64,000 nucleotides of DNA from Paenibacillus humicus NBRC 102415. GTDB lineage: Bacteria; Bacillota; Bacilli; Paenibacillales; Paenibacillaceae. Shown one piece after another: positions 7,569 to 16,156 of this stretch (position 1 is the first letter of the stretch; each line of letters begins with the position of its first letter). A program made the translations under genes and the position numbers. The notes under the pieces were generated by a model. The model worked only from the letters and a program-made list of their open reading frames with translations, did no database searches and was not told the DNA's origin. The DNA lies in assembly GCF_004000905.1 (NCBI RefSeq), contig NZ_BIMD01000032.1:1-64000 (forward strand). The letters are read 5' to 3'.

Positions 7569-8182
7569 TCGATTTGACCCATGCGGTGCGCCACGATCTT
7601 CCCGTCTACCCCGGCGACCGGGAGACGGTGCTCATCCAGTCCAGCGAGATCGGCCGGGATGGGTACAACAACCACCTCCTGACGGCCAATATGCATGCGG
7701 GAACCCATATCGACGGGCCGATGCATCTGCTCGACGTTCACGATTATCTGAGCCGGCAGCCGCTGGAATCGTTCATCGGGGAAGGCTGCCTGATCGAGGC
7801 GGAAGGCCTTGAGAAGGTGGAATACCGGGCGGAATATGAGGAGTTGTTGAAGCCCGGAGGAATTGTTTTGATCCGTACGGGGCATGACCGGCTGTTCGGG
7901 AACCCTGACTATTTCCAAGATTATCCGGTGCTGAGCGAAGCCTTCGCAGAGCTTCTCGTACGCAATCGGGTGAAAATGGTCGGACTGGATACGCCGTCTC
8001 CGGACCGGTATCCGTTCGAGGTGCACAAGCTCTTGTTCCGCAGCGGGATTCTGATCGCGGAAAATTTGACGGGCCTGGAGAAGCTGTCCGGCCAGGGGGC
8101 GTTCGAGGTCATCGCGCTCCCGCTCAAGATTGAAGCCGACTCGGCGCTGGCGCGGGTCGTCGCGCGCATTCTTGAAAAGTAA
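7562..8182 (+). CDS. Cyclase family protein (kynurenine formamidase-like)
   Basis: The 206-residue protein belongs to the metal-dependent cyclase/kynurenine formamidase-like family. The metal signature HAGTHIDGPMHLL is at residues ~44-56, preceded by a typical start MLIDLTHAVRHDLPVYPGD. Family members hydrolyse N-formylkynurenine or cyclic amides; the substrate here is unknown. The GTG start at 7562 overlaps the thrS stop by 7 bases, with an AGGAGAC box inside thrS, so translation is probably coupled and expression falls under the T-box. A terminator follows at 8191. The gene pairing with threonyl-tRNA synthetase is unusual. Confidence 0.85.
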   Translation: MLIDLTHAVRHDLPVYPGDRETVLIQSSEIGRDGYNNHLLTANMHAGTHIDGPMHLLDVHDYLSRQPLESFIGEGCLIEAEGLEKVEYRAEYEELLKPGGIVLIRTGHDRLFGNPDYFQDYPVLSEAFAELLVRNRVKMVGLDTPSPDRYPFEVHKLLFRSGILIAENLTGLEKLSGQGAFEVIALPLKIEADSALARVVARILEK

Positions 8183-8190
8183 GTTCCTAA

Positions 8191-8230
8191 AAAGCCCGAA
8201 TGCCCAGCGATATGCGGCATTCGGGCTTTT
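8191..8230 (+). terminator. Rho-independent terminator of thrS operon
   Basis: AAAGCCCGAATGC pairs with GCATTCGGGCTTT and is followed by T's. It closes the T-box-thrS-cyclase transcript. Confidence 0.85.
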
Positions 8231-8351
8231 CTTCGACGTTCGACGAAAGCTCCAGACAGAGCGGTTATTAGCATCGACGGGCCAATTCGGAATAAATCTC
8301 GAACAGATCGGAAGCGAACTCTCGTTCAGTTTATGAAAATATATTCTATTA

Positions 8352-8379
8352 TTGTAAAATCTAGCAATGAATGTATTCT
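8352..8379 (+). promoter_or_regulatory. Candidate sigma-A promoter
   Basis: TTGTAA (8352-8357), 16-base spacer, TATTCT (8374-8379) within an AT-rich island (8330-8400). It could transcribe a leader of about 330 nucleotides in front of the glucanase gene. Confidence 0.4.
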
Positions 8380-8412
8380 ATTTATACCAAGATACGATGT
8401 ATAAGGAAGCGC

Positions 8413-8538
8413 ATGAGACATGGCGAAAGGAGAGGGAACCCTTTTTCTGTATTGAACGAGCCTGCCAGCGTAGAAATGAACATGAGGTCCGTAATTCAAC
8501 ACATCGCTAAACCGATCGGAGAAGGCCATAATAAATAG
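8413..8538 (+). CDS. Possible 41-residue small ORF in the glucanase leader
   Basis: An ATG at 8413 follows AAGGA by a usable distance and opens a 41-codon frame (begins MRHGERRGNPFS, ends GEGHNK). It contains no signal peptide or membrane helix and no family is recognised. Its only support is the ribosome binding site and its place between an AT-rich promoter and the cre-like site. It may be chance. Confidence 0.2.
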   Translation: MRHGERRGNPFSVLNEPASVEMNMRSVIQHIAKPIGEGHNK

Positions 8539-8660
8539 GCGAGACCGCTCCGGCGCAGAAAGGCTCTATTCCGAAAGGGATACACAGTCAGCCCGGACGG
8601 TATCGCAACTATACCCGCAGCGGGGAGGGCAGAAGGCTGCGGCATGATGCCGCAGAAAAT

Positions 8661-8674
8661 TGTAAGCGTTTACG
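8661..8674 (+). promoter_or_regulatory. cre-like CcpA operator
   Basis: TGTAAGCGTTTACG matches the catabolite response element consensus TGWAANCGNTNWCA at all but the last base. It overlaps a TTGTAA (8660-8665) that could be the -35 of the glucanase promoter. This suggests carbon catabolite repression of the secreted glucanase. Confidence 0.55.
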
Positions 8675-8720
8675 GCTTGTCCTCTATCATTCTCTCTATT
8701 ATTAAGGAGGCAATTGACGA

Positions 8721-11700
8721 ATGGCAAAAACGAAACGCGCCTCAATGCTGCTGCTTGCCCTGGCGCTGATCTTCGGATCGCTGTCGCTGCATCCGAATGC
8801 GGCTGAAGCGGCGACGAACCTCGCGCTCGGCAAGTCCGTGGCGGCAAGCGGCTACGCGGATGTCTACCAGGCATCGAACATCAACGACGGCAATGCATCG
8901 ACTTATTGGGAAAGCGTCAACAATGCTTGGCCGCAATGGGTCCGAATCGACCTCGGAAGCTCGCAGAGCGTCGGCCAAGTCGTCCTGAAGCTGCCTTCGG
9001 GATGGGAAGCCCGCACGCAGAATATCCTCATCTCCGGCAGTACGAACGATTCTGCTTATACCACTCTGAAAGCCGCCGCCAACTACACCTTCGATCCCGC
9101 CAGCGGCAATACGGTCACCGTCTCGTTCACGGCGGCAAGCGTACGTTACGTGAAGCTGACGATCGCCTCCAACACCGCTTGGCCGGCTGGCCAATTCTCG
9201 GAGTTCGAGATTTACGGAGGAACCGCGCCGACACCAACACCAACGCCAACGCCAACGCCAACACCAACACTGACACCGACACCGACACCAACACCAACAC
9301 CAACACCAACACCAACACCGACACCAACCGTCACACCAACGCCTACAGCCACCCCGACGCCGGGTCCCGGCTCGAATCTTGCCCAGGGCAAGCCGATCTC
9401 GGCCAGCTCGACGGTGTATACCTTCGTAGCGGCCAACGCCAATGACGGCAACACGGCTACTTATTGGGAAGGCGCCGGCGGCTCCTATCCCAACACGCTG
9501 ACCGTCAGCCTGGGCGCGAATGCTGCCTTGAGCTCGATCGTGCTGAAGCTGAACCCGGATTCGTCCTGGGGCAAGCGCACACAGACGATCCAGGTGATGG
9601 GCAAAACCCAGAACGGAAGCTCCTTCACGAGCCTCGTCGCCGCCAAGGACTACGTCTTCGATCCGGCTACGGGGAACACGGTGACGATTCCTGTCTCCGG
9701 CACCGCGAGCGACGTGCAGCTCGTCTTTACGGCGAACACGGGCTCCTCGGCAGGCCAGGTCGCCGAGTTCCAGGTCATCGGCACGCCGGCTCCGAATCCG
9801 GATCTGACGGTTTCCGCTCTCACCTGGACTCCAGCCTCTCCAGTGGAAACAGACTCCGTGACGCTCACTGCAGCCGTCCGCAACATCGGAACGGCGGCAT
9901 CGGCCGCCACGAAGGTCAACTTCTACCTGGGCAGCACTTTGGCCGGAACAGCCGATGTCGGCGCTCTTGCGGCAGGCGCTTCCGTCAACGTGCCGCTCAG
10001 CATCGGGGCCAAGGACGCAGGCTCCTATCAAGCGACCGCCAAGGTCGACGAGAACAACGCGGTCGTTGAACTGAACGAGAACAACAACAGCTTCACGGCC
10101 TCGTCGCCGCTCGTTGTCAGCCCCGTATCGAGCTCCGACCTCATCGCTTCCAGCGTGAGCTGGAGTCCGGGCAATCCGGCTGCAGGCAATACGGTCAGCT
10201 TCTCGGTCATCCTCAAAAACCAAGGAACGGCGGCATCCGCGGCCGGCGCTCACGGCATTACTCTGACGCTGTCGGACGCATCGAGCGGAGCGGTGCTGAA
10301 AACGCTTACCGGTTCCTACAGCGGCACGCTTGCGGCCGGCGCTTCGACGGCTCCGATCAGCCTCGGCACCTGGACGGCCGTGAACGGCAAATATACCGTC
10401 AAAACCGTCATCGCCGTCGACGGCAACGAGCTGCCGGTCAAGCAGGCGAACAACACGAGCACGCAATCGTTCTTCGTCGGACGCGGCGCGAATATGCCGT
10501 ATGACATGTACGAAGCCGAAGACGGCGCTACGGGCGGCGGCGCCTCCGTCGTCGGGCCGAACCGGAACATCGGCGACATCGCCGGCGAAGCTTCCGGCCG
10601 CAAGGCGGTCACGCTGAACTCGACCGGCAGCTATGTGCAGTTCACGACGAAGGCGAGCACGAACACGCTCGTCGTCCGCTTCTCCATTCCCGACGCTCCC
10701 GGCGGAGGAGGCATCGACTCCACCCTCAACGTGTACGTGAACGGCAGCTTCGCCAAAGCCATCCAGCTCACCAGCAAATACGCCTGGCTGTACGGCAATG
10801 AAACGAATCCCGACAACAGTCCTTCCTCCGGCGGACCGCGTCATATTTATGACGAGGCCAACATGATGTTCGACACGACGATTCCGGCGGGCAGCACGAT
10901 CAAGCTGCAGAAGGATGCAGCCAACACGACGAACTATGCGATCGACTTCATCAACCTGGAGCAGGTGGCCCCGATCGCCAACCCGAACCCGGCGAAGTAC
11001 GTCGTTCCGGCCGGCTTCACGCATCAGGACGTGCAGAACGCGCTGGACAAATTCCGCATGGACACGACCGGCACGCTGGAAGGCGTTTATCTGCCGGCGG
11101 GAACGTACTCGACCTCGAACAAGTTCCAGGTCTACGGCAAGCCGGTCAAAATCGTCGGCGCAGGCCCTTGGTATACGCGCTTCACGGCGCCGGCCAACCA
11201 GGACAATACGGACATCGGCTTCCGCGCCGAAGCGACGGCCAATGGCTCGACCTTCTCCGGCTTCGCCTACTTCGGCAACTACAAGAGCCGCATCGACGGA
11301 CCGGGCAAAGTATTCGACTTCTCCAACGTGGCGAACATGACGATCGACAACATCTGGACGGAGCATCAGGTGTGCATGTACTGGGGCGCCAACACCGACT
11401 ACATGACGATCAAAAATTCCCGCATCCGCAACACCTTTGCCGACGGCATCAACATGACCAACGGCAGCACGAACAATCTCGTCTCCAACATCGAGGCGCG
11501 GGCGACGGGCGACGACAGCTTCGCGCTGTTCTCGGCGATCGATGCAGGCGGAGCGGACGAGAAGGACAACATCTTCGAGAACCTGACCTCGATCCTTACC
11601 TGGCGCGCGGCAGGCCTGGCGGTGTACGGAGGTTACGGCAACACGTTCCGCAACATCTACATTGCCGACACGCTCTGCTACTCCGGCATCACGATCAGCT

Positions 11701-12161
11701 CGCTCGACTTCGGGTATCCGATGAACGGCTTCGGCGCTTCGCCGACGACCAATCTGCAGAACATTTCGGTCGTCCGCTCCGGCGGCCATTTCTGGGGACA
11801 GCAGGTATTCCCGGCCATCTGGGTGTTCTCGGCGTCCAAAGTATTCCAGGGCATCCGCGTCAGCGACGTGGACATCATCGACCCGACTTATGTCGGCATC
11901 ATGTTCCAGACGAACTACAGCGGGGGCCAGCCGCAAAACCCGGTCACCGACACGATCTTCAGCAACATCTCGATCTCCGGTGCGCAGAAGAGCGGGGATG
12001 CCTACGACGCCAAGTCCGGCGTAGCCATCTGGGCCAATGAAATGCCTGAACCCGGCCAAGGGCCGGCAGTCGGTTCCGTGACATTCAACAACCTGAAAAT
12101 GACGAACAACTTCACGAATATCAAAAACACGACCTCAACGTTCAAGATCGTGGTCAACTGA
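8721..12161 (+). CDS. Secreted multidomain alpha-1,3-glucanase (GH87 type)
   Basis: The 1146-residue protein has a signal peptide (residues 1-31), a discoidin/F5-8C domain (~32-167), a Thr-Pro linker (~168-218), a second discoidin domain (~219-358), two CARDB-type domains (~361-588), a CBM6/35-like domain (~592-752, opening YEAEDGA) and a C-terminal right-handed beta-helix catalytic domain (~755-1146). Asp908 in ADGIN and Asp931-Asp932 in TGDDSF have the same 23-residue spacing as the catalytic aspartates described for GH87 alpha-1,3-glucanases. Such enzymes hydrolyse alpha-1,3-glucan (mutan, fungal cell wall) outside the cell. The ATG follows AAGGAGG. Monocistronic, with a cre-like site upstream and a terminator at 12181. 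Another beta-helix glycosidase specificity is possible. Confidence 0.8.
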   Translation: MAKTKRASMLLLALALIFGSLSLHPNAAEAATNLALGKSVAASGYADVYQASNINDGNASTYWESVNNAWPQWVRIDLGSSQSVGQVVLKLPSGWEARTQNILISGSTNDSAYTTLKAAANYTFDPASGNTVTVSFTAASVRYVKLTIASNTAWPAGQFSEFEIYGGTAPTPTPTPTPTPTPTLTPTPTPTPTPTPTPTPTPTVTPTPTATPTPGPGSNLAQGKPISASSTVYTFVAANANDGNTATYWEGAGGSYPNTLTVSLGANAALSSIVLKLNPDSSWGKRTQTIQVMGKTQNGSSFTSLVAAKDYVFDPATGNTVTIPVSGTASDVQLVFTANTGSSAGQVAEFQVIGTPAPNPDLTVSALTWTPASPVETDSVTLTAAVRNIGTAASAATKVNFYLGSTLAGTADVGALAAGASVNVPLSIGAKDAGSYQATAKVDENNAVVELNENNNSFTASSPLVVSPVSSSDLIASSVSWSPGNPAAGNTVSFSVILKNQGTAASAAGAHGITLTLSDASSGAVLKTLTGSYSGTLAAGASTAPISLGTWTAVNGKYTVKTVIAVDGNELPVKQANNTSTQSFFVGRGANMPYDMYEAEDGATGGGASVVGPNRNIGDIAGEASGRKAVTLNSTGSYVQFTTKASTNTLVVRFSIPDAPGGGGIDSTLNVYVNGSFAKAIQLTSKYAWLYGNETNPDNSPSSGGPRHIYDEANMMFDTTIPAGSTIKLQKDAANTTNYAIDFINLEQVAPIANPNPAKYVVPAGFTHQDVQNALDKFRMDTTGTLEGVYLPAGTYSTSNKFQVYGKPVKIVGAGPWYTRFTAPANQDNTDIGFRAEATANGSTFSGFAYFGNYKSRIDGPGKVFDFSNVANMTIDNIWTEHQVCMYWGANTDYMTIKNSRIRNTFADGINMTNGSTNNLVSNIEARATGDDSFALFSAIDAGGADEKDNIFENLTSILTWRAAGLAVYGGYGNTFRNIYIADTLCYSGITISSLDFGYPMNGFGASPTTNLQNISVVRSGGHFWGQQVFPAIWVFSASKVFQGIRVSDVDIIDPTYVGIMFQTNYSGGQPQNPVTDTIFSNISISGAQKSGDAYDAKSGVAIWANEMPEPGQGPAVGSVTFNNLKMTNNFTNIKNTTSTFKIVVN
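9225..9372 (+). repeat. Thr-Pro linker coding repeat
   Basis: A run of ACACCA/ACGCCA hexamers encodes alternating Thr and Pro, the flexible linker between the first and second discoidin domains of the glucanase. Likely prone to slippage in multiples of 6 bases. Confidence 0.9.
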
Positions 12162-12180
12162 TATCGACATGCGCGAGACT

Positions 12181-12210
12181 GCCCGCCGGATACATCCGGC
12201 GGGTTTTTTT
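12181..12210 (+). terminator. Rho-independent terminator
   Basis: GCCCGCCGGAT pairs with ATCCGGCGGGT followed by seven T's. It lies 20 bases after the glucanase stop codon. Confidence 0.88.
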
Positions 12211-12246
12211 GGCTTGGCAGCCAGCCTATCACACGACGATGCTCTA

Positions 12247-12951
12247 TCATTCCTGCGTTCTCATCCCCGCAATCAATCGGTCGAAATAGAGCTCAATCGA
12301 GGAATAATCTTCATCCATCCATTTTTCATAGAAGACCTGATGCTTCATGGTCTTGAAAAAGTCCATCAGAGCTTGCTTCAAGGTCATATCTTGCAGCATC
12401 AGCCATTTGGGATCCAGCAGCTTCCGAAAGACAAGATCGACCTGGGTCAGATAAAGCCGCGTATTGATGGGATAAAATACCCCGAGCTGAATGCCGCTCT
12501 CGAAGTAGTCGGACAGCTTGATTTTGCAAAGCTCTACGGCTTCAGCAAGCTTGACGGCCAAGCTCGGATACGTCGCGCTCAGATCCTGAATCAGAACATC
12601 CGTCAAGTAGTAAGACAGCTTGATCGTGAGCTTGAACGCCTGGGCGAAGGATTCGTTGTAGAACCTCCGCTCCTCGGCGGACGGCTGCGAGAGCCGCTCC
12701 GGCGACAGCCTCGGCGGAGCTTCCGACAGCATTTGATCGGATACGAACGCCGCGAATTTGTGGACAATGCAGCCCACAATTTCATCTTTGGAAGCAAAAT
12801 ATTTATACATCGTCGCTTTGCTGATATCCATATATTTGGCCAGTTCATCCATTTTGAGCGGGCTGATGCCATGCTTATGGACATAGGGCATCAAGCGCAA
12901 GACAAGCTTCTCCCGTTTCTCGAACAGCGGATCAAATGGGGTTTCCGACAT
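12247..12951 (-). CDS. TetR family transcriptional regulator
   Basis: The 234-residue protein has an N-terminal TetR helix-turn-helix (residues ~15-62; MDELAKYMDISKATMYKYFASKDEIV is the recognition region) and a helical ligand-binding domain of unknown specificity. It is divergent from the DHA2 efflux gene at 13112 with 160 bases between, the usual layout for a local repressor of a drug pump. The ATG at 12951 is preceded by GGAGGTG. Ligand unknown. Confidence 0.9.
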   Translation of the reverse strand: MSETPFDPLFEKREKLVLRLMPYVHKHGISPLKMDELAKYMDISKATMYKYFASKDEIVGCIVHKFAAFVSDQMLSEAPPRLSPERLSQPSAEERRFYNESFAQAFKLTIKLSYYLTDVLIQDLSATYPSLAVKLAEAVELCKIKLSDYFESGIQLGVFYPINTRLYLTQVDLVFRKLLDPKWLMLQDMTLKQALMDFFKTMKHQVFYEKWMDEDYSSIELYFDRLIAGMRTQE

Positions 12952-13021
12952 TTTAACACACCTCCAGGTTGGCCCCTTTAGTATAAATCATCTCTTCTTG
13001 AATATAAACGTGATATACGAA

Positions 13022-13050
13022 TTGAACTTTTTTTATAAAATTAGTTTACT
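13022..13050 (+). promoter_or_regulatory. Promoter of the DHA2 efflux gene
   Basis: TTGAAC (13022-13027), 17-base spacer, TTTACT (13045-13050) in an AT-rich intergenic region. It is the natural target region for the divergent TetR regulator, but I could not define an operator palindrome with confidence. Confidence 0.5.
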
Positions 13051-13111
13051 TTGTATGGTCTCCTATGCTACTTTAGGGGCAAGAAAATGAATACGCTTGG
13101 GGGAGATTGTC

Positions 13112-14563
13112 ATGTCCACACAAACTGGAGAGTCCTTGCCCGTTCGTTCGCTTCTGGCTCCGCTGATTGCGATTGTCGTCGGGCTGTTCATGGTGATTCT
13201 GGATACGACGGCGGTGAACGTCGCTATTCCGGTACTGGCGGATGACTTGCATAGCAAGCTGAGCTTGATTCAATGGACGATTACGGGCTATTCGCTCGCG
13301 CAGGCTGTCGTCATTCCGATGGCGGGATGGTTCTCCGACCGGTTCGGGGCGAAGCAGACGTTCATCGTCTCGATTATCTTATTCACGGCGGGATCCATCC
13401 TTTGCGCTTTCGCGGGCACCGCAGAGCAATTGATCTTCTTTCGTGTCGTGCAGGGGCTGGGCGGCGGAATGGTCGTGCCGATTGCATTTGCGATGACCTA
13501 CCGGATCAGTCCTCCCGAGTCGGTGGGCCGGATCATGGGCATGATGGGACTGCCTATCCTGCTTGCGCCTGCGCTCGGACCGGTCGTCTCCGGCTATCTC
13601 GTCGATTACGTCAGCTGGACGTGGATTTTCCTCATCAATATTCCGGTCGGGATTGCCGGAGTGGTCATGAGCGCCATGTTCCTGCCGAATCTACCGAAAA
13701 AAGCCTCGGCTCCGCTGGATTACGCCGGCATCGCGCTGGCGCCGTTCGCCTTCGGCGGCCTGTCGTACGGACTGAGCGAAGCGGGGGAGGGATGGTCCTC
13801 GGCAAAAACGATTGCCGGCCTGGCCGTAGGAGCTGTCGCGATGATCTTGTTTGCCGTCGTTGAGCTGCGGCGCCAAAAGGAGCCCCTGCTGGAGCTGAGG
13901 GTATTCCGGTCCATTCAATTTACGCGGGGAATTCTGGTGCAGTGGGTGATGCAATTCGCCATGTTCGGATTGATCTTCGCCATTCCGTATTTCATGCAGC
14001 GATTGATGGGAATGAGCGCGTTCGAGGCCGGGCTGTGGACGCTGCCGCAGGCGCTGGCCTCCGCGGTCATGATGCCGTTCAGCGGAAGGCTGTTCGATCG
14101 GATCGGAGCGCGTCCTTTGGTAATTGGCGGCTTGATCCTGATTACGGCCGGGGCTTATCTGGTCTCTCTCATCGATCCGAGCGACAGCCCGTGGCTGTTC
14201 TTGGTCCCGCGCGCGCTGATCGGATTCGGGACGGGAATGTCGTTCATTGCGCTGAATACGCACTTGATCCAAACGGCGCCCAAGGAGCTGGTCGGCAGGG
14301 TAACTTCGCTCACAAGCGCCGCCCAGCAGGTCGTCGGTTCGTTCGCGATCGCGGGACTTACGACGCTTCTGGTCAATCGCACCGACCATTATGCGCGCAA
14401 AGGGGAAGCGGTGCTTCCGGATGCGATGTCGCATGCGTTCCACAACGCGTATCAATTGATCGCCATTCTGGCGGCGGCAGGGCTGCTGCTGGCGATTACG
14501 CTGAAGAGGCCGGCCATCGAAAAAGCGGACCGGCCGGCTGTAGTCGCGGACGCAGGTCTTTGA
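13112..14563 (+). CDS. DHA2 family MFS drug efflux transporter
   Basis: The 483-residue membrane protein shows the 14-helix DHA2 (EmrB/QacA-like) organisation. The motif LDTTAVNVAIPVL lies in helix 1 (residues ~31-43), GWFSDRFGAKQTF is motif A (~73-85), and RVVQGLGGGMVVP is motif B. It should export lipophilic drugs or metabolites using the proton gradient. The ATG at 13112 is chosen because GGGGGAG lies 7 bases upstream; an upstream TTG extension lacks this. Divergent TetR gene upstream, strong bidirectional terminator downstream. Confidence 0.92.
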   Translation: MSTQTGESLPVRSLLAPLIAIVVGLFMVILDTTAVNVAIPVLADDLHSKLSLIQWTITGYSLAQAVVIPMAGWFSDRFGAKQTFIVSIILFTAGSILCAFAGTAEQLIFFRVVQGLGGGMVVPIAFAMTYRISPPESVGRIMGMMGLPILLAPALGPVVSGYLVDYVSWTWIFLINIPVGIAGVVMSAMFLPNLPKKASAPLDYAGIALAPFAFGGLSYGLSEAGEGWSSAKTIAGLAVGAVAMILFAVVELRRQKEPLLELRVFRSIQFTRGILVQWVMQFAMFGLIFAIPYFMQRLMGMSAFEAGLWTLPQALASAVMMPFSGRLFDRIGARPLVIGGLILITAGAYLVSLIDPSDSPWLFLVPRALIGFGTGMSFIALNTHLIQTAPKELVGRVTSLTSAAQQVVGSFAIAGLTTLLVNRTDHYARKGEAVLPDAMSHAFHNAYQLIAILAAAGLLLAITLKRPAIEKADRPAVVADAGL

Positions 14564-14648
14564 TGGAAGGCGATGAGGAGACGGCGCGGAGCCGGCCGCT
14601 CGGCTGGTCAGGAATCCTCGAGATCGGAACGTGGATCTCTTGACGCGC

Positions 14649-14689
14649 AGAATGCAAAAGACACCCGAAACGGGTGTCTTTTGCATTCT
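14649..14689. terminator. Bidirectional terminator between convergent MFS genes
   Basis: A perfect 19-bp stem (AGAATGCAAAAGACACCCG and complement) with an AAA loop. It serves the efflux gene ending at 14563 and the convergent gene ending at 14712. Confidence 0.85.
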
Positions 14690-14711
14690 TGGGGTACAGC
14701 TGCGAGGCCAT

Positions 14712-15932
14712 TCATGCGCCTTGCCCATGCAGCTCTCTATCCTTGGGCAGCAGCAGGGTGAAGATGCCGAGCAGCGGAAGGTAAGAGCAGATCTTCATGA
14801 CCAGGCCGATGCTGGTCGCGTCCGCGATCTCGCCGAGCAAGGCGGAGCCGAGTCCGCCAAGTCCGAAGGCAAGGCCGAAGAACAAGCCGGAGACGAGGCC
14901 GATTTTGCCCGGCAGCAGCTCTTGGGCGTAGACCACGATGATAGAGAAGGCCGAGGAAAGCACGAACCCGGCGCATACGCACAGAACGGCCGACCAGAAG
15001 GGACTCGCATAAGGAAGCAAAAGGGAGAAAGGAGCGGTTCCCAGGATGGAGAGCCAGATGATATTGCGGCGGCCGAAGCGGTCTGCCAGCGGTCCGCCGA
15101 TGAAGGTGCCGACGGCGGAAGCGACGAGGAAAGCGAACAGATACCATTGGGCCGACTGCTTGCCGATTCCGAAATCGTCGATCAGGTAGAGCGAGTAGAA
15201 GCTGGTGAAGCTGGACAGGTACACATGCTTGGAGAAGACAAGGAGCACCAGGATGCCGATGGAGAACTTCACCTTGCCCGAAGACAGCCTCGGCAGGGCG
15301 GAGCTTGCGGCCGCGGCCGTATTTTTGGGGCGGGGAGCGGCGTTGATGGAACTATACCAGCGCGCGACGAAAGTCTGGATCGCGATGCCTGCAACGGCGG
15401 CCGCGACGAACAGCAGCACTCCCTTTTGGCCAAGCGGGATGAAGATAAGCGCCGTCATGACGGGGCCGAGCGCGCTGCCGATATTGCCGCCGACCTGGAA
15501 GATCGACTGGGCGAGTCCTCTGCTGCTGCCTGCGGCCAGATAGGCGACGCGCGACGATTCGGGATGGAAGATGGCCGAGCCGACGCCGATTGCTGTTACC
15601 GACAGGAGAATGGTCACGAAATTCGGCGCAAGCGCAAGACAGACGACGCCGACGAGCGTGAAGCAGACGCCGAAGGGCAGGATGTAAGGGCGCGGCTTTT
15701 TGTCGGCGAACAGCCCGACGAGAGGCTGCAGGAATGAAGCCGTTATATTCATCATAAAAGCGATCAGGCCGATCTGCCCGTAGCTGAGATGCTGGGTCTC
15801 GCGAAGGACGGGAAAGAGGGCCGTCACGGTCGATTGCATGGAATCGTTGAGCAGGTGGACCGTGCTGATCATGAACAGGATCGGGAAAACGGTGGCATTC
15901 GTCGATATTCTACGGGCGACAGCTTGTGACAT
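14712..15932 (-). CDS. MFS transporter, fosmidomycin resistance (Fsr) type
   Basis: The 406-residue protein has 12 predicted helices and resembles the Fsr/YfnA-like fosmidomycin-resistance MFS group: STVHLLNDSMQSTVTALFPVL near residues 23-43, AIFHPESSRVAYLAAG and a second motif GGPLADRFGRRN (~281-292). A charged central loop separates the halves (residues ~196-220). The drug or metabolite exported is not predictable. Start has GAGAGG upstream. It is convergent with the DHA2 gene. Confidence 0.85.
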   Translation of the reverse strand: MSQAVARRISTNATVFPILFMISTVHLLNDSMQSTVTALFPVLRETQHLSYGQIGLIAFMMNITASFLQPLVGLFADKKPRPYILPFGVCFTLVGVVCLALAPNFVTILLSVTAIGVGSAIFHPESSRVAYLAAGSSRGLAQSIFQVGGNIGSALGPVMTALIFIPLGQKGVLLFVAAAVAGIAIQTFVARWYSSINAAPRPKNTAAAASSALPRLSSGKVKFSIGILVLLVFSKHVYLSSFTSFYSLYLIDDFGIGKQSAQWYLFAFLVASAVGTFIGGPLADRFGRRNIIWLSILGTAPFSLLLPYASPFWSAVLCVCAGFVLSSAFSIIVVYAQELLPGKIGLVSGLFFGLAFGLGGLGSALLGEIADATSIGLVMKICSYLPLLGIFTLLLPKDRELHGQGA

Positions 15933-15989
15933 GGTTTCGGTTTCCTCTCTGTTCCAAGTGGTCTATTCATCTCTAGCTTCAAAACGTGG

Positions 15990-16120
15990 GGCTTCAGCTG
16001 TCATCAACCGAAATAAGCGGACATCCGCTTGCTCTGGCGGACATCGACCGGATCGGTTGGCATCAGCTGGCCTTGGCAGACATCGGCCGAATAAGCGGAC
16101 AGGCATAAGGGATATCGGCT
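15990..16120. repeat. Cluster of imperfect GCGGACAT repeats
   Basis: Between the MFS start and the TrmB gene end, variants of GGCGGACATCGACCG occur several times, including AAGCGGACATCCGCTT, a perfect 7-bp inverted repeat, and two copies of CGAA(A)TAAGCGGACA about 75 bases apart. They could be operator sites or remnants of duplication; no gene is seen here. Confidence 0.4.
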
Positions 16121-16156
16121 GGCATTAGCTCACATACAAGGCAGGGTTCTTTGCCG

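Noticed and set aside
9225-9372. Regular short repeats that might suggest a CRISPR-like or satellite array
   Set aside because: They are in-frame Thr-Pro codons of a secreted-enzyme linker with no spacers.
8742-12059. A very long antisense frame over the glucanase gene
   Set aside because: It mirrors the GC-rich codon pattern of the sense gene, is full of Arg/Ala/Val, has no ribosome binding site, and no domain pattern. The sense protein has signal peptide and catalytic motifs.
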